DNA of 64,000 bases. Origin: [Pseudopropionibacterium] massiliense. Lineage in GTDB: Bacteria; Actinomycetota; Actinomycetes; Propionibacteriales; Propionibacteriaceae. A program made the position numbers and the translations under genes. The notes under the pieces are model-generated. The model was given only the letters and a program-made list of their open reading frames with translations, was not told the origin of the DNA and made no database searches. Shown piece after piece: positions 48,514 to 55,805 of the stretch. Location of the stretch: assembly GCF_900607225.1 (NCBI RefSeq), contig NZ_LR027842.1, positions 708,088 to 772,087 of the forward strand, in the 5' to 3' direction. The stretch's first letter is position 1. Each line of letters starts with the position of its first letter.

Positions 48514-51153
48514 GTGCCGAAGCGTATCGAGTATTTTCAGGGGTTGAGGAAGGGTTCGCCTTTTTATGGTCGGCCGCGGCCGTTTGTCGAGTTGCAGGCT
48601 GGTGGTTTGGTGGATCGGCGGTTGCAGTCGGTGGGGTTGCCGGCTGGGTGGTTGGTGCAGTCCTGGAAGGGCTGGGAAGGCTGGACGCCCCGGGACTGGC
48701 AGCCGCGCATGCAGGGGTGGAAGGTTCATGTGTCGGCGACGCCTGGGTGTGCTGTGGAGACTTTGGCTCGGACCACGAGGGTGTGTGTGGATTTTGGGGT
48801 GTCGTTTAAGTTCCTGCCGACGTTGGCGGAGTTGACGGAATCATCGTCGAAGAATCAGGCTCGTGGCGCGGCGGGTAAGTTCATCACGATCTATCCGGAT
48901 GATGATGACCAGTTGGGGGAGTTGCTGGGTGTGTTGGCTGGTGTGTTGAGGGGGCAGGAGGGGCCGTATATTCTGTCTGATCTCAGGTATGTCCCGGATG
49001 CTCCTGTGTTCGTTCGGTATGGAGCGATTATGGGTGTGCAGATGCCTGATGTGGATGATGAACTGGTTGAGTCGATTGTTGATCCCCGTTCCATGCGGTT
49101 GATACCTGATCATCGTGACCCGCGTGTTGTGATTCCTGATGGGGTGGATGTTCCGGAGTTTCTTCGGTCGGCGTATGAGGCGTCGCAGCAGTCGTGTGTG
49201 TCCCGGTTGGATGATTTCGTGAGTATCAAACCGTTGAGTTTCAGTAATGCGGGTGGGGTGTATCGTGCGGAGTTGCCTGGCGGTGAGTTCAGGATTCTGC
49301 GGGAGGCCAGGCCGCATGCCGGGTTGGACGGTAGGAACCGGTGCGCGTTGCAGCGTCAGTTGGTTGAGGAGGAGGTGCTGCGGGATCTTGTCGGGGTGAA
49401 GGGTGTGCAGCAGCTTCGGGGGGTGTTCACCGCGTGGGAGCACCGCTACCTGGAGGTGGATTACATTCCCGGTGTGACGTTGTCATCGTGGATGGTGCAG
49501 AACACTCATTTGCAGGAGAATGATCCCGTGGGGTATGCCCGTCAGGCAGTGGCTGTTGTGGATCAACTCATCGCGATTGTTGAGGCGATTCATCGGCGTG
49601 GTTGGGTGTTTGGTGATCTTCATCCGGGGAATGTGTTGGTCTCCGATGACGGGACGGTGACGATGCTCGATCTGGAGGATGCCAGCAGGGTGGACTCCGA
49701 ACGTGAAATTGGTGTCAGGGTGTTTGAGTATTGTGCTGACGAGTCGGCGGATGCTGTGCAGGCCGACTGGTTCGCGGTGGCGCGTTGCATCATGATGTTG
49801 TATCACGCTGATTTTGAGATTGAGGCGGTGTCGCCGGCGTTTTGGGATCGGTGTCGCCGGAGGGTTCGTGAGGTGTACGGCGAACGGGCGGCTGAGCAGC
49901 TGGTGTTGGTGGAGGGCCGCTATGCGGCTGGTATTCGTCCGGTGACGGCCTGTGATGTCACTGTTGATGTGCCGTCACGGCGGTTGGGTGTGGATTCCGG
50001 GATTTCGGGGTTGTTGAGTGGGATTGAGTGGTCACGACAGTTCGGTCCGGATGGGGCGTTTCCCGGTGATATCGGCCAGCTCACGGCGTGTAGTCATGAG
50101 GTGATCACGACCGGGCGTGCTGGTGTGGTGTTGGCTCAGCAGCGTGTCGGTGCTCAACCCGCCGACAGTGATGTGGATGCGTTGCGGAAGGCTGCTCGGG
50201 AGTGGCCGGGTCAGGAAGCGCCGGGGTTGTTGGATGGTTTGGCCGGGGTGGCGTTGACGCTCAGCGAGGTGGACGCCCACCAGGATGCCGTGGCCGCTGC
50301 CGGTGAGGCGCTTGAGCGGGCTGTGGGGCGTCGCAGGTTGGATCTGGCTGCGGGGCAGGCGGGAGTGATCCTGGCCGCGTTGGAGGTCGCGAAAACGGTC
50401 GGGGACTCAGAGCTGATGGATCGGGCGGTTGCGGCGTATCGCAGGTTGGATGCCTGCCTCACGCCGGACGGGTCGGCGTGGACTTCGTTGTGTCGTCGGC
50501 GGGGTTTGTTCTGGGGATTGACCGGGGTCGCGTTGACGGACCTGGTTGCTCATGCGGTCACCGGCGCTGAGGAACCTCTTGCCAGGGCAAGGGTCCGGGT
50601 GCGTGCGGATCTGGATGCGTGCGTGACCATGGCTACCGGTGAGGTGATGGTTGATGACCGCGAGAAGAAGCGGGTGCTTCCCTACATCGAGTGGGGATCC
50701 GCGGGTTTGCTGCTGATCGCTTCGGCGCTTGAACGCATCACCGGTGAACCGGTGCTGACCCCACAGGAACGTGACGGGATCATCAAGGCCTGTTCTTCGG
50801 AGTTCTACATCTACCCGGGTTTGGATCACGGTCGTGCCGGCATCCTGGTCACGCTGACAGCCGCCGGAGAACACTATCGGGCAGAGGCCGATCGGCAAGC
50901 GGGTCTGCTGCTCGACAGCCTCCTGACCCACGGCGAAAACGCTTGTGTGATCGGTGACGGGATGATTCGTCTCAGTTCTGATCTGGGTACCGGTGCTGCC
51001 GGGGTCGCGTTGGCCCTGCACGCCTACCGGTCACGGCACCCCTATGTGGGTTTGCCGGTCGGCACCCGCACAGCCGCGCTGCTACACCAGCCGGCGGTTT
51101 CACAGCTTGGCTCGGAGACACGCGACCTCGTCGGGGTCGTACCGAGTCACTAG
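48514..51153 (+). CDS. Class III lanthipeptide synthetase (LanKC)
   Basis: 879 residues from a GTG at 48514 with AGGGAGGAA just before it. The three LanKC domains appear in order. First is a lyase-like N-terminal region (about 1-200). Second is a Ser/Thr-kinase-like domain (about 215-480) with ILREARPHAG at 261-270, the catalytic loop GDLHPGN at 367-373 and the metal-binding DLE at 386-388. Third is a LanC-like cyclase domain (about 500-879; GLLDGLAGVALTLSEVDAHQ, YPGLDHGRAGILVTL). The Cys/His zinc ligands of LanC and of class IV LanL are absent, which points to class III. It should phosphorylate and dehydrate Ser in the precursors encoded just downstream and form lanthionine or labionin. Codons rich in T and G set it apart from the core genes, suggesting acquisition. 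Confidence 0.92.
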   Translation: MPKRIEYFQGLRKGSPFYGRPRPFVELQAGGLVDRRLQSVGLPAGWLVQSWKGWEGWTPRDWQPRMQGWKVHVSATPGCAVETLARTTRVCVDFGVSFKFLPTLAELTESSSKNQARGAAGKFITIYPDDDDQLGELLGVLAGVLRGQEGPYILSDLRYVPDAPVFVRYGAIMGVQMPDVDDELVESIVDPRSMRLIPDHRDPRVVIPDGVDVPEFLRSAYEASQQSCVSRLDDFVSIKPLSFSNAGGVYRAELPGGEFRILREARPHAGLDGRNRCALQRQLVEEEVLRDLVGVKGVQQLRGVFTAWEHRYLEVDYIPGVTLSSWMVQNTHLQENDPVGYARQAVAVVDQLIAIVEAIHRRGWVFGDLHPGNVLVSDDGTVTMLDLEDASRVDSEREIGVRVFEYCADESADAVQADWFAVARCIMMLYHADFEIEAVSPAFWDRCRRRVREVYGERAAEQLVLVEGRYAAGIRPVTACDVTVDVPSRRLGVDSGISGLLSGIEWSRQFGPDGAFPGDIGQLTACSHEVITTGRAGVVLAQQRVGAQPADSDVDALRKAAREWPGQEAPGLLDGLAGVALTLSEVDAHQDAVAAAGEALERAVGRRRLDLAAGQAGVILAALEVAKTVGDSELMDRAVAAYRRLDACLTPDGSAWTSLCRRRGLFWGLTGVALTDLVAHAVTGAEEPLARARVRVRADLDACVTMATGEVMVDDREKKRVLPYIEWGSAGLLLIASALERITGEPVLTPQERDGIIKACSSEFYIYPGLDHGRAGILVTLTAAGEHYRAEADRQAGLLLDSLLTHGENACVIGDGMIRLSSDLGTGAAGVALALHAYRSRHPYVGLPVGTRTAALLHQPAVSQLGSETRDLVGVVPSH

Positions 51154-51235
51154 CTCCCCACCCCCACAACACCAAATGGGGTGCGGTGAGCTGTCCAAAT
51201 CCAACACCGAAAACCTGTGGGAGGAGGTGAAAATC

Positions 51236-51370
51236 ATGGCCAACGTTCTCAACCTTCAGTCTGACGCCGTTGAGGTGACCCAGGAAACCAAGTGGTCCTT
51301 CAGGAGCTGGGGCTGGGCCTGCGGTGGTGGCGGTTCGTACAGGAGCTTCTACTACTGCGAGTGGTGGTGA
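51236..51370 (+). CDS. Class III lanthipeptide precursor, copy 1
   Basis: 44 residues behind GGGAGGAGGTG. The leader MANVLNLQSDAVEVTQETK contains VLNLQ, matching the LxLQ helix that class III synthetases recognise. The core of about 25 residues is aromatic and has two labionin-type motifs: S21-x2-S24-x4-C29 (SFRSWGWAC) and S34-x2-S37-x3-C41 (SYRSFYYC), separated by GGGG and ending EWW. The predicted product has two ring systems like labyrinthopeptins, with five Trp and three Tyr. The cleavage site is uncertain; no protease is encoded nearby. Confidence 0.9.
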   Translation: MANVLNLQSDAVEVTQETKWSFRSWGWACGGGGSYRSFYYCEWW

Positions 51371-51385
51371 GGTGGTTCATCACCT

Positions 51386-51541
51386 GTGGAGTTGAGGGAT
51401 CGGGTTGATGGGGCCGGGTGGTCGTGTCGCTTGGTTCTCTCGGACGGTGGTGTGCTGGAGCTTCGGTTCTGGTGGGCCCCGTATGTGGCGGGTGGTTGGC
51501 GATGGGTGTCGCCGGTCGCCAACCATCCGTCTCTGGTTTGA
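51386..51541 (+). CDS. 51-residue mini-ORF after precursor 1
   Basis: A GTG at 51386, 15 bases after the precursor stop and preceded by GAGGTGG, opens a frame beginning MELRDRVDGAGWSCRLVLSD and continuing GGVLELRFWWAPYVAGGW to a stop at 51541. The alternating hydrophobic pattern looks like a small beta-sheet protein. It is repeated after precursor 2. I recognise no family. It could be an immunity, chaperone or processing factor, or the remnant of a larger gene. Confidence 0.45.
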   Translation: MELRDRVDGAGWSCRLVLSDGGVLELRFWWAPYVAGGWRWVSPVANHPSLV

Positions 51542-51635
51542 TGAGTGCCGCTCGAAATTGATTCTTGAACGAGGCAGCACTGGAGAGCATACCCCATTGT
51601 GTGGTCGTCGATGCATGTGGGAGGAGGGGAAAATC

Positions 51636-51770
51636 ATGGCCAACGTTCTCAACCTTCAGTCTGACGCCGTTGAGGTGACCCAGGAAACCAAGTGGTCCTT
51701 CAGGAGCTGGGGCTGGGCCTGCGGTGGTGGCGGTTCGTACAGGAGCTTCTACTACTGCGAGTGGTGGTGA
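51636..51770 (+). CDS. Class III lanthipeptide precursor, copy 2
   Basis: The 44-residue product is identical to that of copy 1, including the VLNLQ leader motif and both S-x2-S-xn-C motifs. The ribosome binding site differs slightly (GGAGGAGGGG). Identity at DNA level across the gene indicates a recent duplication or gene conversion, which raises precursor dosage rather than diversity. Confidence 0.9.
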   Translation: MANVLNLQSDAVEVTQETKWSFRSWGWACGGGGSYRSFYYCEWW

Positions 51771-51785
51771 GGTGGTTCATCACCT

Positions 51786-51968
51786 GTGGAGTTGAGGGAT
51801 CGGGTTGATGGGGCCGGGTGGTCGTGTCGCTTGGTTCTCTCGGACGGTGGTGTGCTGGAGCTTCGGTTCTGGTGGGCCCCGTATGTGGCGGGGGGTTGGG
51901 GGTGGGGGTTGTCTGTCGCCCACCACCCCGTCTCTGGTTTGATGAGTGCCGCTCGAATTGATTCTTGA
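51786..51968 (+). CDS. 60-residue mini-ORF after precursor 2, frameshifted C-terminus
   Basis: The same first 40 residues as the mini-ORF after precursor 1 (MELRDRVDGAGWSCRLVLSD on). A 1-base insertion in a G-run near 51900 then gives a different tail (GLSVAHHPVSGLMSAARIDS) and a later stop at 51968. Either this copy or the first has lost the original C-terminus, so at most one may be functional. Confidence 0.4.
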   Translation: MELRDRVDGAGWSCRLVLSDGGVLELRFWWAPYVAGGWGWGLSVAHHPVSGLMSAARIDS

Positions 51969-52126
51969 ACGAGACGGTGCTGTGGGGCAAGAGACTGTTT
52001 CTCCCGTGCTGTCGGGATTCGGTTTCTGGCTGAAGAAATTGGGGGAGATGGCTGTACGGCTTTGCGGATATCACTATCGGTGAGTCGTTTGGATGTGGTG
52101 GTTGCCGTGAGGAGGCGGGGGAAGTG

Positions 52127-54097
52127 ATGGTGGCTTCGGGTTTTGCGAGGCGGTCGGATTTGTCTCGTATGGGTCCGTCCGATGGTGGGGCTGTGCCTCG
52201 GCGGGCATTGCCGGAGCCTCGGCGACAGGTTTTGCCTGAGATCGCTCGGGATTTTCCGGATTCTCGGGTCCGGCCGCCCGAGGAGGGGTCGCGTGGTCGC
52301 TCTCGGGGTGGTGGGCCGGTTGCAGCTTTTCTTGCTGATCCGCCGAGGGGTGGTTTTCGTCGTTTGGTGAGGGTTTTGCGGTTGGAGCCGGGGGCGTTGG
52401 TTCTGGTTTTTGTTGGGACGGTGTTGTCGTCTCTTGTGTCGTTGGTTCAGCCTTTGTTGGCGGGGTCGATTGTGGGGGTGTTGCAGGGTGGGGGCTTTTT
52501 GGCTGCGCTTCCGTTTGGGGTGGTTTTGGCTGGGTTGGCTGTTTTCGCTTCCGGGGTCACGGCTGTTGTGAATGTTGTGGGCGCGAAGGCTGGTAATCGT
52601 ACTGTGCGTGCTTTCCGGGATGAGTCTGCTGCGATTGCGTTGCGGGTGCCTGCGGACAAGTTGGTGCAGCATCCGACGGCTGATCTGGTTGCTCGGTGCA
52701 GTATTGATTCGGAGCATTTGAGTAAGGTTTTCAGTCAGGGGCCTGTGCAGGCTTTGGGTGGGGTTGTGATGGTGGTGGGGGCGTTGTTCCAGATGGCTGT
52801 GTTGGATCCGGTGCTCACCATTTCGGCGGTTGGTTTGACGGTCACGTGTTTGGTTTTCATCATTGTGATATCGAACAGGTTGACGTCTTTTTCGTTTCAT
52901 CGGCAGGAGGCTCAGGGGGCGTATGTCGCGGAGGTGACTCGTGCGTTGGATTCGGTGTTGACGTTGCGGGCTTTCGTGGCTGACAAGTTTGCTGTGCGGC
53001 GTTTGGACAAGTCGAGTCAGGAGCTTCTCGAGGCAGCGAATCGGGGAGATCGGGCGCATGCGTTCATGTCTCCGGTGGTGACGATTTGTGTGCAGGCGAC
53101 GTTGTTGGTGATTGTGTGTATCGCGGTGGTGCGGGTGCAGGCGGGGGTTTTGTCTGTTGAGCAGTTGGTGTCGTTTTTCATGTATGTGATGTTGATCATC
53201 ACCCCGATCACCGGGAGTGCGGGAACCGTGATGGATATGGCGGAGTGTTTGGGGGCGTTGCGGCGGATCATTGATTTGCGTGCGGTGACGGACCAACCCG
53301 CATCCCGGATCCAGATCAGGCCTGTTGATGCTCAGGTTGGTGGTGTGCCGTCGGTGGGGTCTGGTTTGGTGGGTGAGGTTGGTTTCCGTGATGTGTCGGT
53401 GCGGTACCCGCAGGCGGGTGGTGGGAATCGTGAGTACGCGTTGTCGGGTGTGTCGTTCAGTGTTCCGGCTGGTTCCTGGGTGGCGATGACCGGTTCGTCG
53501 GGTTCGGGTAAGTCGACGGTGTTGTCGTTGTTGGAGAAGTTCATCGTTCCCACGGAGGGGACGATCGTGGTGGATCGGGTGCCGCTTGGTGAGCACGATG
53601 ATGATGGGTATCGGCGTCAGGTCGGCTACATCGAGCAGGCGTGTCCGTTGTTCAGTGGGACGGTGCGTGACAACCTGCTGTTGGGACGCGACATTGATGA
53701 TGACCGGTGTTGGGAGATCATTCGTCAGGTTGGTTTGGGTGAGACGATCAGTGCCCGTGAGGGTGGGTTGGACACGCCGGTGGGGGAGTCGGCGTATGCG
53801 TTCTCCGGTGGCGAACGCCAGCGGTTGGCGATAGCCAGAACCCTTGTCGGTCAGCCACGCATGTTGTTGTTGGATGAGATCACCTCCGGTCTTGATGTGG
53901 TGAACCGGGAACAGATCATGAACCTCATCCGAACCACGATGGGGGGGATCACCACCTTCGCTGCCGGACACGGCCACTTCGGCATGAACATCGCCGACCT
54001 GGTCCTCGTACTCGACAAGGGCCGGTTGGTCGAGTTCGGACCCCCCGCCGAAGTACACCGACGCTCCGCACTGTTCCGGTCTCTCGTAGCAGCCTGA
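52127..54097 (+). CDS. ABC exporter of the lanthipeptide cluster (LanT, no peptidase domain)
   Basis: 656 residues from the ATG at 52127; a GTG one codon upstream is equally possible. A Pro/Arg-rich tail of about 75 residues precedes a six-span exporter domain (about 85-370) and an ATPase with Walker A MTGSSGSGKSTVLSLL, signature AFSGGERQRLAIARTL and Walker B MLLLDEITSGLD. There is no C39 peptidase domain, as is usual in class III clusters, so the leader must be removed by another enzyme. It shares the T/G-rich codon use of the synthetase gene and lies 360 bases after the second precursor. Confidence 0.9.
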   Translation: MVASGFARRSDLSRMGPSDGGAVPRRALPEPRRQVLPEIARDFPDSRVRPPEEGSRGRSRGGGPVAAFLADPPRGGFRRLVRVLRLEPGALVLVFVGTVLSSLVSLVQPLLAGSIVGVLQGGGFLAALPFGVVLAGLAVFASGVTAVVNVVGAKAGNRTVRAFRDESAAIALRVPADKLVQHPTADLVARCSIDSEHLSKVFSQGPVQALGGVVMVVGALFQMAVLDPVLTISAVGLTVTCLVFIIVISNRLTSFSFHRQEAQGAYVAEVTRALDSVLTLRAFVADKFAVRRLDKSSQELLEAANRGDRAHAFMSPVVTICVQATLLVIVCIAVVRVQAGVLSVEQLVSFFMYVMLIITPITGSAGTVMDMAECLGALRRIIDLRAVTDQPASRIQIRPVDAQVGGVPSVGSGLVGEVGFRDVSVRYPQAGGGNREYALSGVSFSVPAGSWVAMTGSSGSGKSTVLSLLEKFIVPTEGTIVVDRVPLGEHDDDGYRRQVGYIEQACPLFSGTVRDNLLLGRDIDDDRCWEIIRQVGLGETISAREGGLDTPVGESAYAFSGGERQRLAIARTLVGQPRMLLLDEITSGLDVVNREQIMNLIRTTMGGITTFAAGHGHFGMNIADLVLVLDKGRLVEFGPPAEVHRRSALFRSLVAA

Positions 54098-54192
54098 TGA
54101 ATATCAAGCAGACAGAAGGTGCGTTGTTTGCGGGCTTTCTTGAGTGTGTCGTGGTCAAAGACTTCGCTGATGGATGTGTCGATGCGTTGTGA
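54097..54192 (+). CDS. 31-residue ORF coupled to the exporter gene
   Basis: The exporter stop TGA shares its A with an ATG (TGATG). The frame reads MNIKQTEGALFAGFLECVVV, then KDFADGCVDAL and a stop. The overlap would allow re-initiation. There is no known family and no labionin motif. It may be a small immunity peptide or chance. Confidence 0.3.
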   Translation: MNIKQTEGALFAGFLECVVVKDFADGCVDAL

Positions 54193-54262
54193 AGTGTGAG
54201 ACCTGACTTGGCTCATGTTTGGTGTTTTTGGGGTTGGAGGGGGTGTTGGCTAGGGGTTTTGG

Positions 54263-54676
54263 TTGGTGTGGTGTGCACTAATCGGGGGTGTTCTAGCCTG
54301 TTGGGGTGAGTCCGTATGTGAGGACGGTCTGGAGAAACTCTCCCCCCTACGCAAACTCACCACCACCCCACCACCAACCCTGATAGTCATCTCCGCCAAA
54401 GACGCCCGCGTCAACCCCCGCCAAGGACTCACATGGACACTCCACACCCGAACACTCGGCGCAAACACCACCCTCTGGTACGACCCCAACGGCACCCACG
54501 ACACCAGCACCCCCACCAAAACCAACCCCATCACCACCTGGGTCACCACCACACTCGAACAACAAGAGGAGTTCCCCGCGAAAACCGCAGAACAATCTCG
54601 TCCGAGCGATCTCGCCGGCCGGGTCATGCGGGATGGTACGGGGTCCTCCGAGATCATGTTTGACCCCGACAACTGA
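54263..54676 (+). other. Possible gene fragment downstream of the lanthipeptide cluster
   Basis: An open frame from a TTG at 54263 to 54676. From about 54330 it reads like protein with C/A-ending codons (GLTWTLHTRTLGANTTLWYD), the reverse of the T/G-rich use in the cluster. Its first 25 codons do not look coding and there is no internal start. It is best read as the 3' part of a foreign gene joined here by rearrangement. Its end overlaps the -35 of the str-operon promoter. Unrecognised. Confidence 0.35.
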
Positions 54677-54688
54677 GCGTTGTAGCCT
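54660..54688 (+). promoter_or_regulatory. Promoter of the str operon (rpsL-rpsG-fusA)
   Basis: TTGACC (54660-54665), a 17-base spacer, TAGCCT (54683-54688). It leaves a leader of about 205 bases before rpsL. Confidence 0.6.
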
Positions 54689-54897
54689 TACCGAATGTGT
54701 CCGCCGCGAGCGGGCACCTTGTGCGTGCCCTGGCATGACCCCGAGGATCCTTGAGTTGCGAAGAAGTCCACGGGTCTGTGCGGAGTTCGCACAGCAGCCG
54801 CACCAGTGATGCTCACGGAAACGGTGACCCGGGACGCTCCTTGGGGACGGCTGCGAGCCAGGGATACCCATCCAGACAACGAAAGTGATACCAACAG

Positions 54898-55269
54898 GTG
54901 CCAACAATTCAGCAGCTGGTCCGCAAGGGCCGCACCGACAAGGTCAGCAAGAACAAAACGCCCGCTCTCAAGGGCTCTCCGCAGCGTCGTGGTGTCTGCA
55001 CGCGCGTCTACACCACCACCCCCAAGAAGCCGAACTCCGCCCTGCGCAAGGTTGCGCGTGTCCGTTTGAGTTCCGGCATCGAAGTCACCGCCTACATCCC
55101 GGGCGTCGGCCACAATCTGCAGGAGCACTCGATGGTGCTCGTGCGCGGTGGTCGTGTGAAGGACCTGCCCGGCGTTCGTTACAAAATCATCCGCGGCGCC
55201 CTCGACACCCAGGGTGTCAAGGGCCGCAAGCAGGCCCGAAGCCGTTACGGCGCGAAGAAGGAGAAGTAA
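54898..55269 (+). CDS. rpsL: 30S ribosomal protein S12
   Basis: 123 residues from a GTG at 54898. Family segments are [40 protein letters not shown] and [18 protein letters not shown]. The streptomycin-relevant lysines (in TPKKPNS and RVKDLPG) are the sensitive type. The stop overlaps the rpsG start by 1 base. Confidence 0.96.
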   Translation: MPTIQQLVRKGRTDKVSKNKTPALKGSPQRRGVCTRVYTTTPKKPNSALRKVARVRLSSGIEVTAYIPGVGHNLQEHSMVLVRGGRVKDLPGVRYKIIRGALDTQGVKGRKQARSRYGAKKEK

Positions 55270-55739
55270 TGCCTCGCAAGGGACCCGCGCCCAAGCGCCC
55301 CGTCATGGTCGATCCGGTCTACGGCTCCCCGCTGGTGAGTCAGCTCGTCAGCAAGATTCTGCTCGACGGCAAGAAGACCGTTGCCCAGTCCATCGTCTAC
55401 AACGCCCTCGAGGGCACTCGCGCCAAGACCGGGCAGGATCCCGTCCAGACCCTGAAACGTGCTCTCGACAACGTCAAGCCCTCCATCGAGGTCAAGTCCC
55501 GCCGTGTGGGTGGCGCCACCTACCAGGTGCCGATCGAGGTCAAGCCGGGTCGTCAGACCACGCTTGCCATGCGCTGGCTCGTCAGCTTCTCCCGGGCCCG
55601 TCGCGAGAAGACCATGACCGAGCGGCTGATGAACGAGATCCTCGACGCATCCAACGGTCTCGGCGCTTCCGTGAAGCGCCGCGAGGACACCCACAAGATG
55701 GCCGAGGCCAACCGCGCCTTCGCCCACTACCGCTGGTGA
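55269..55739 (+). CDS. rpsG: 30S ribosomal protein S7
   Basis: 156 residues: [20 protein letters not shown] start, [20 protein letters not shown] and [13 protein letters not shown] end. It nucleates assembly of the 30S head. Translationally coupled to rpsL. Confidence 0.96.
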   Translation: MPRKGPAPKRPVMVDPVYGSPLVSQLVSKILLDGKKTVAQSIVYNALEGTRAKTGQDPVQTLKRALDNVKPSIEVKSRRVGGATYQVPIEVKPGRQTTLAMRWLVSFSRARREKTMTERLMNEILDASNGLGASVKRREDTHKMAEANRAFAHYRW

Positions 55740-55805
55740 TTGCCTGGCCCCCGGGTTTCCCGGGGGCTCTCACCGCTTCACAGACTTCTTCAGCAAAGGA
55801 CTACA

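Larger units (their letters stand above)
51216..51973 (+). repeat. Tandem 400-bp duplication carrying the precursor genes
   Basis: The units 51216-51573 and 51616-51973 are near identical and offset by exactly 400 bases. Each holds a ribosome binding site, a precursor gene and a mini-ORF. The precursor coding parts are identical. Differences cluster around 51488-51530 and 51888-51931, where a 1-base insertion in the second copy is later compensated by a 1-base loss. Confidence 0.92.

Noticed and set aside
47747-48729. Several small frames on both strands upstream of the synthetase gene
   Set aside because: No ribosome binding sites, no family similarity and no RiPP-like leader/core pattern; they also overlap each other on opposite strands.
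48514-51153. Class IV (LanL) or class II assignment of the lanthipeptide synthetase
   Set aside because: The LanC-like domain lacks the Cys-Cys/His-Gly zinc motifs of LanL, and there is no fused LanM dehydratase; the LxLQ leader motif is that of class III.
54250-54907. Minus-strand frames opposite the fragment at 54263-54676
   Set aside because: Their translations are Gly/Val-rich with no domain pattern, while the plus frame has protein-like sequence and codon endings; kept only as a low-confidence plus-strand fragment.
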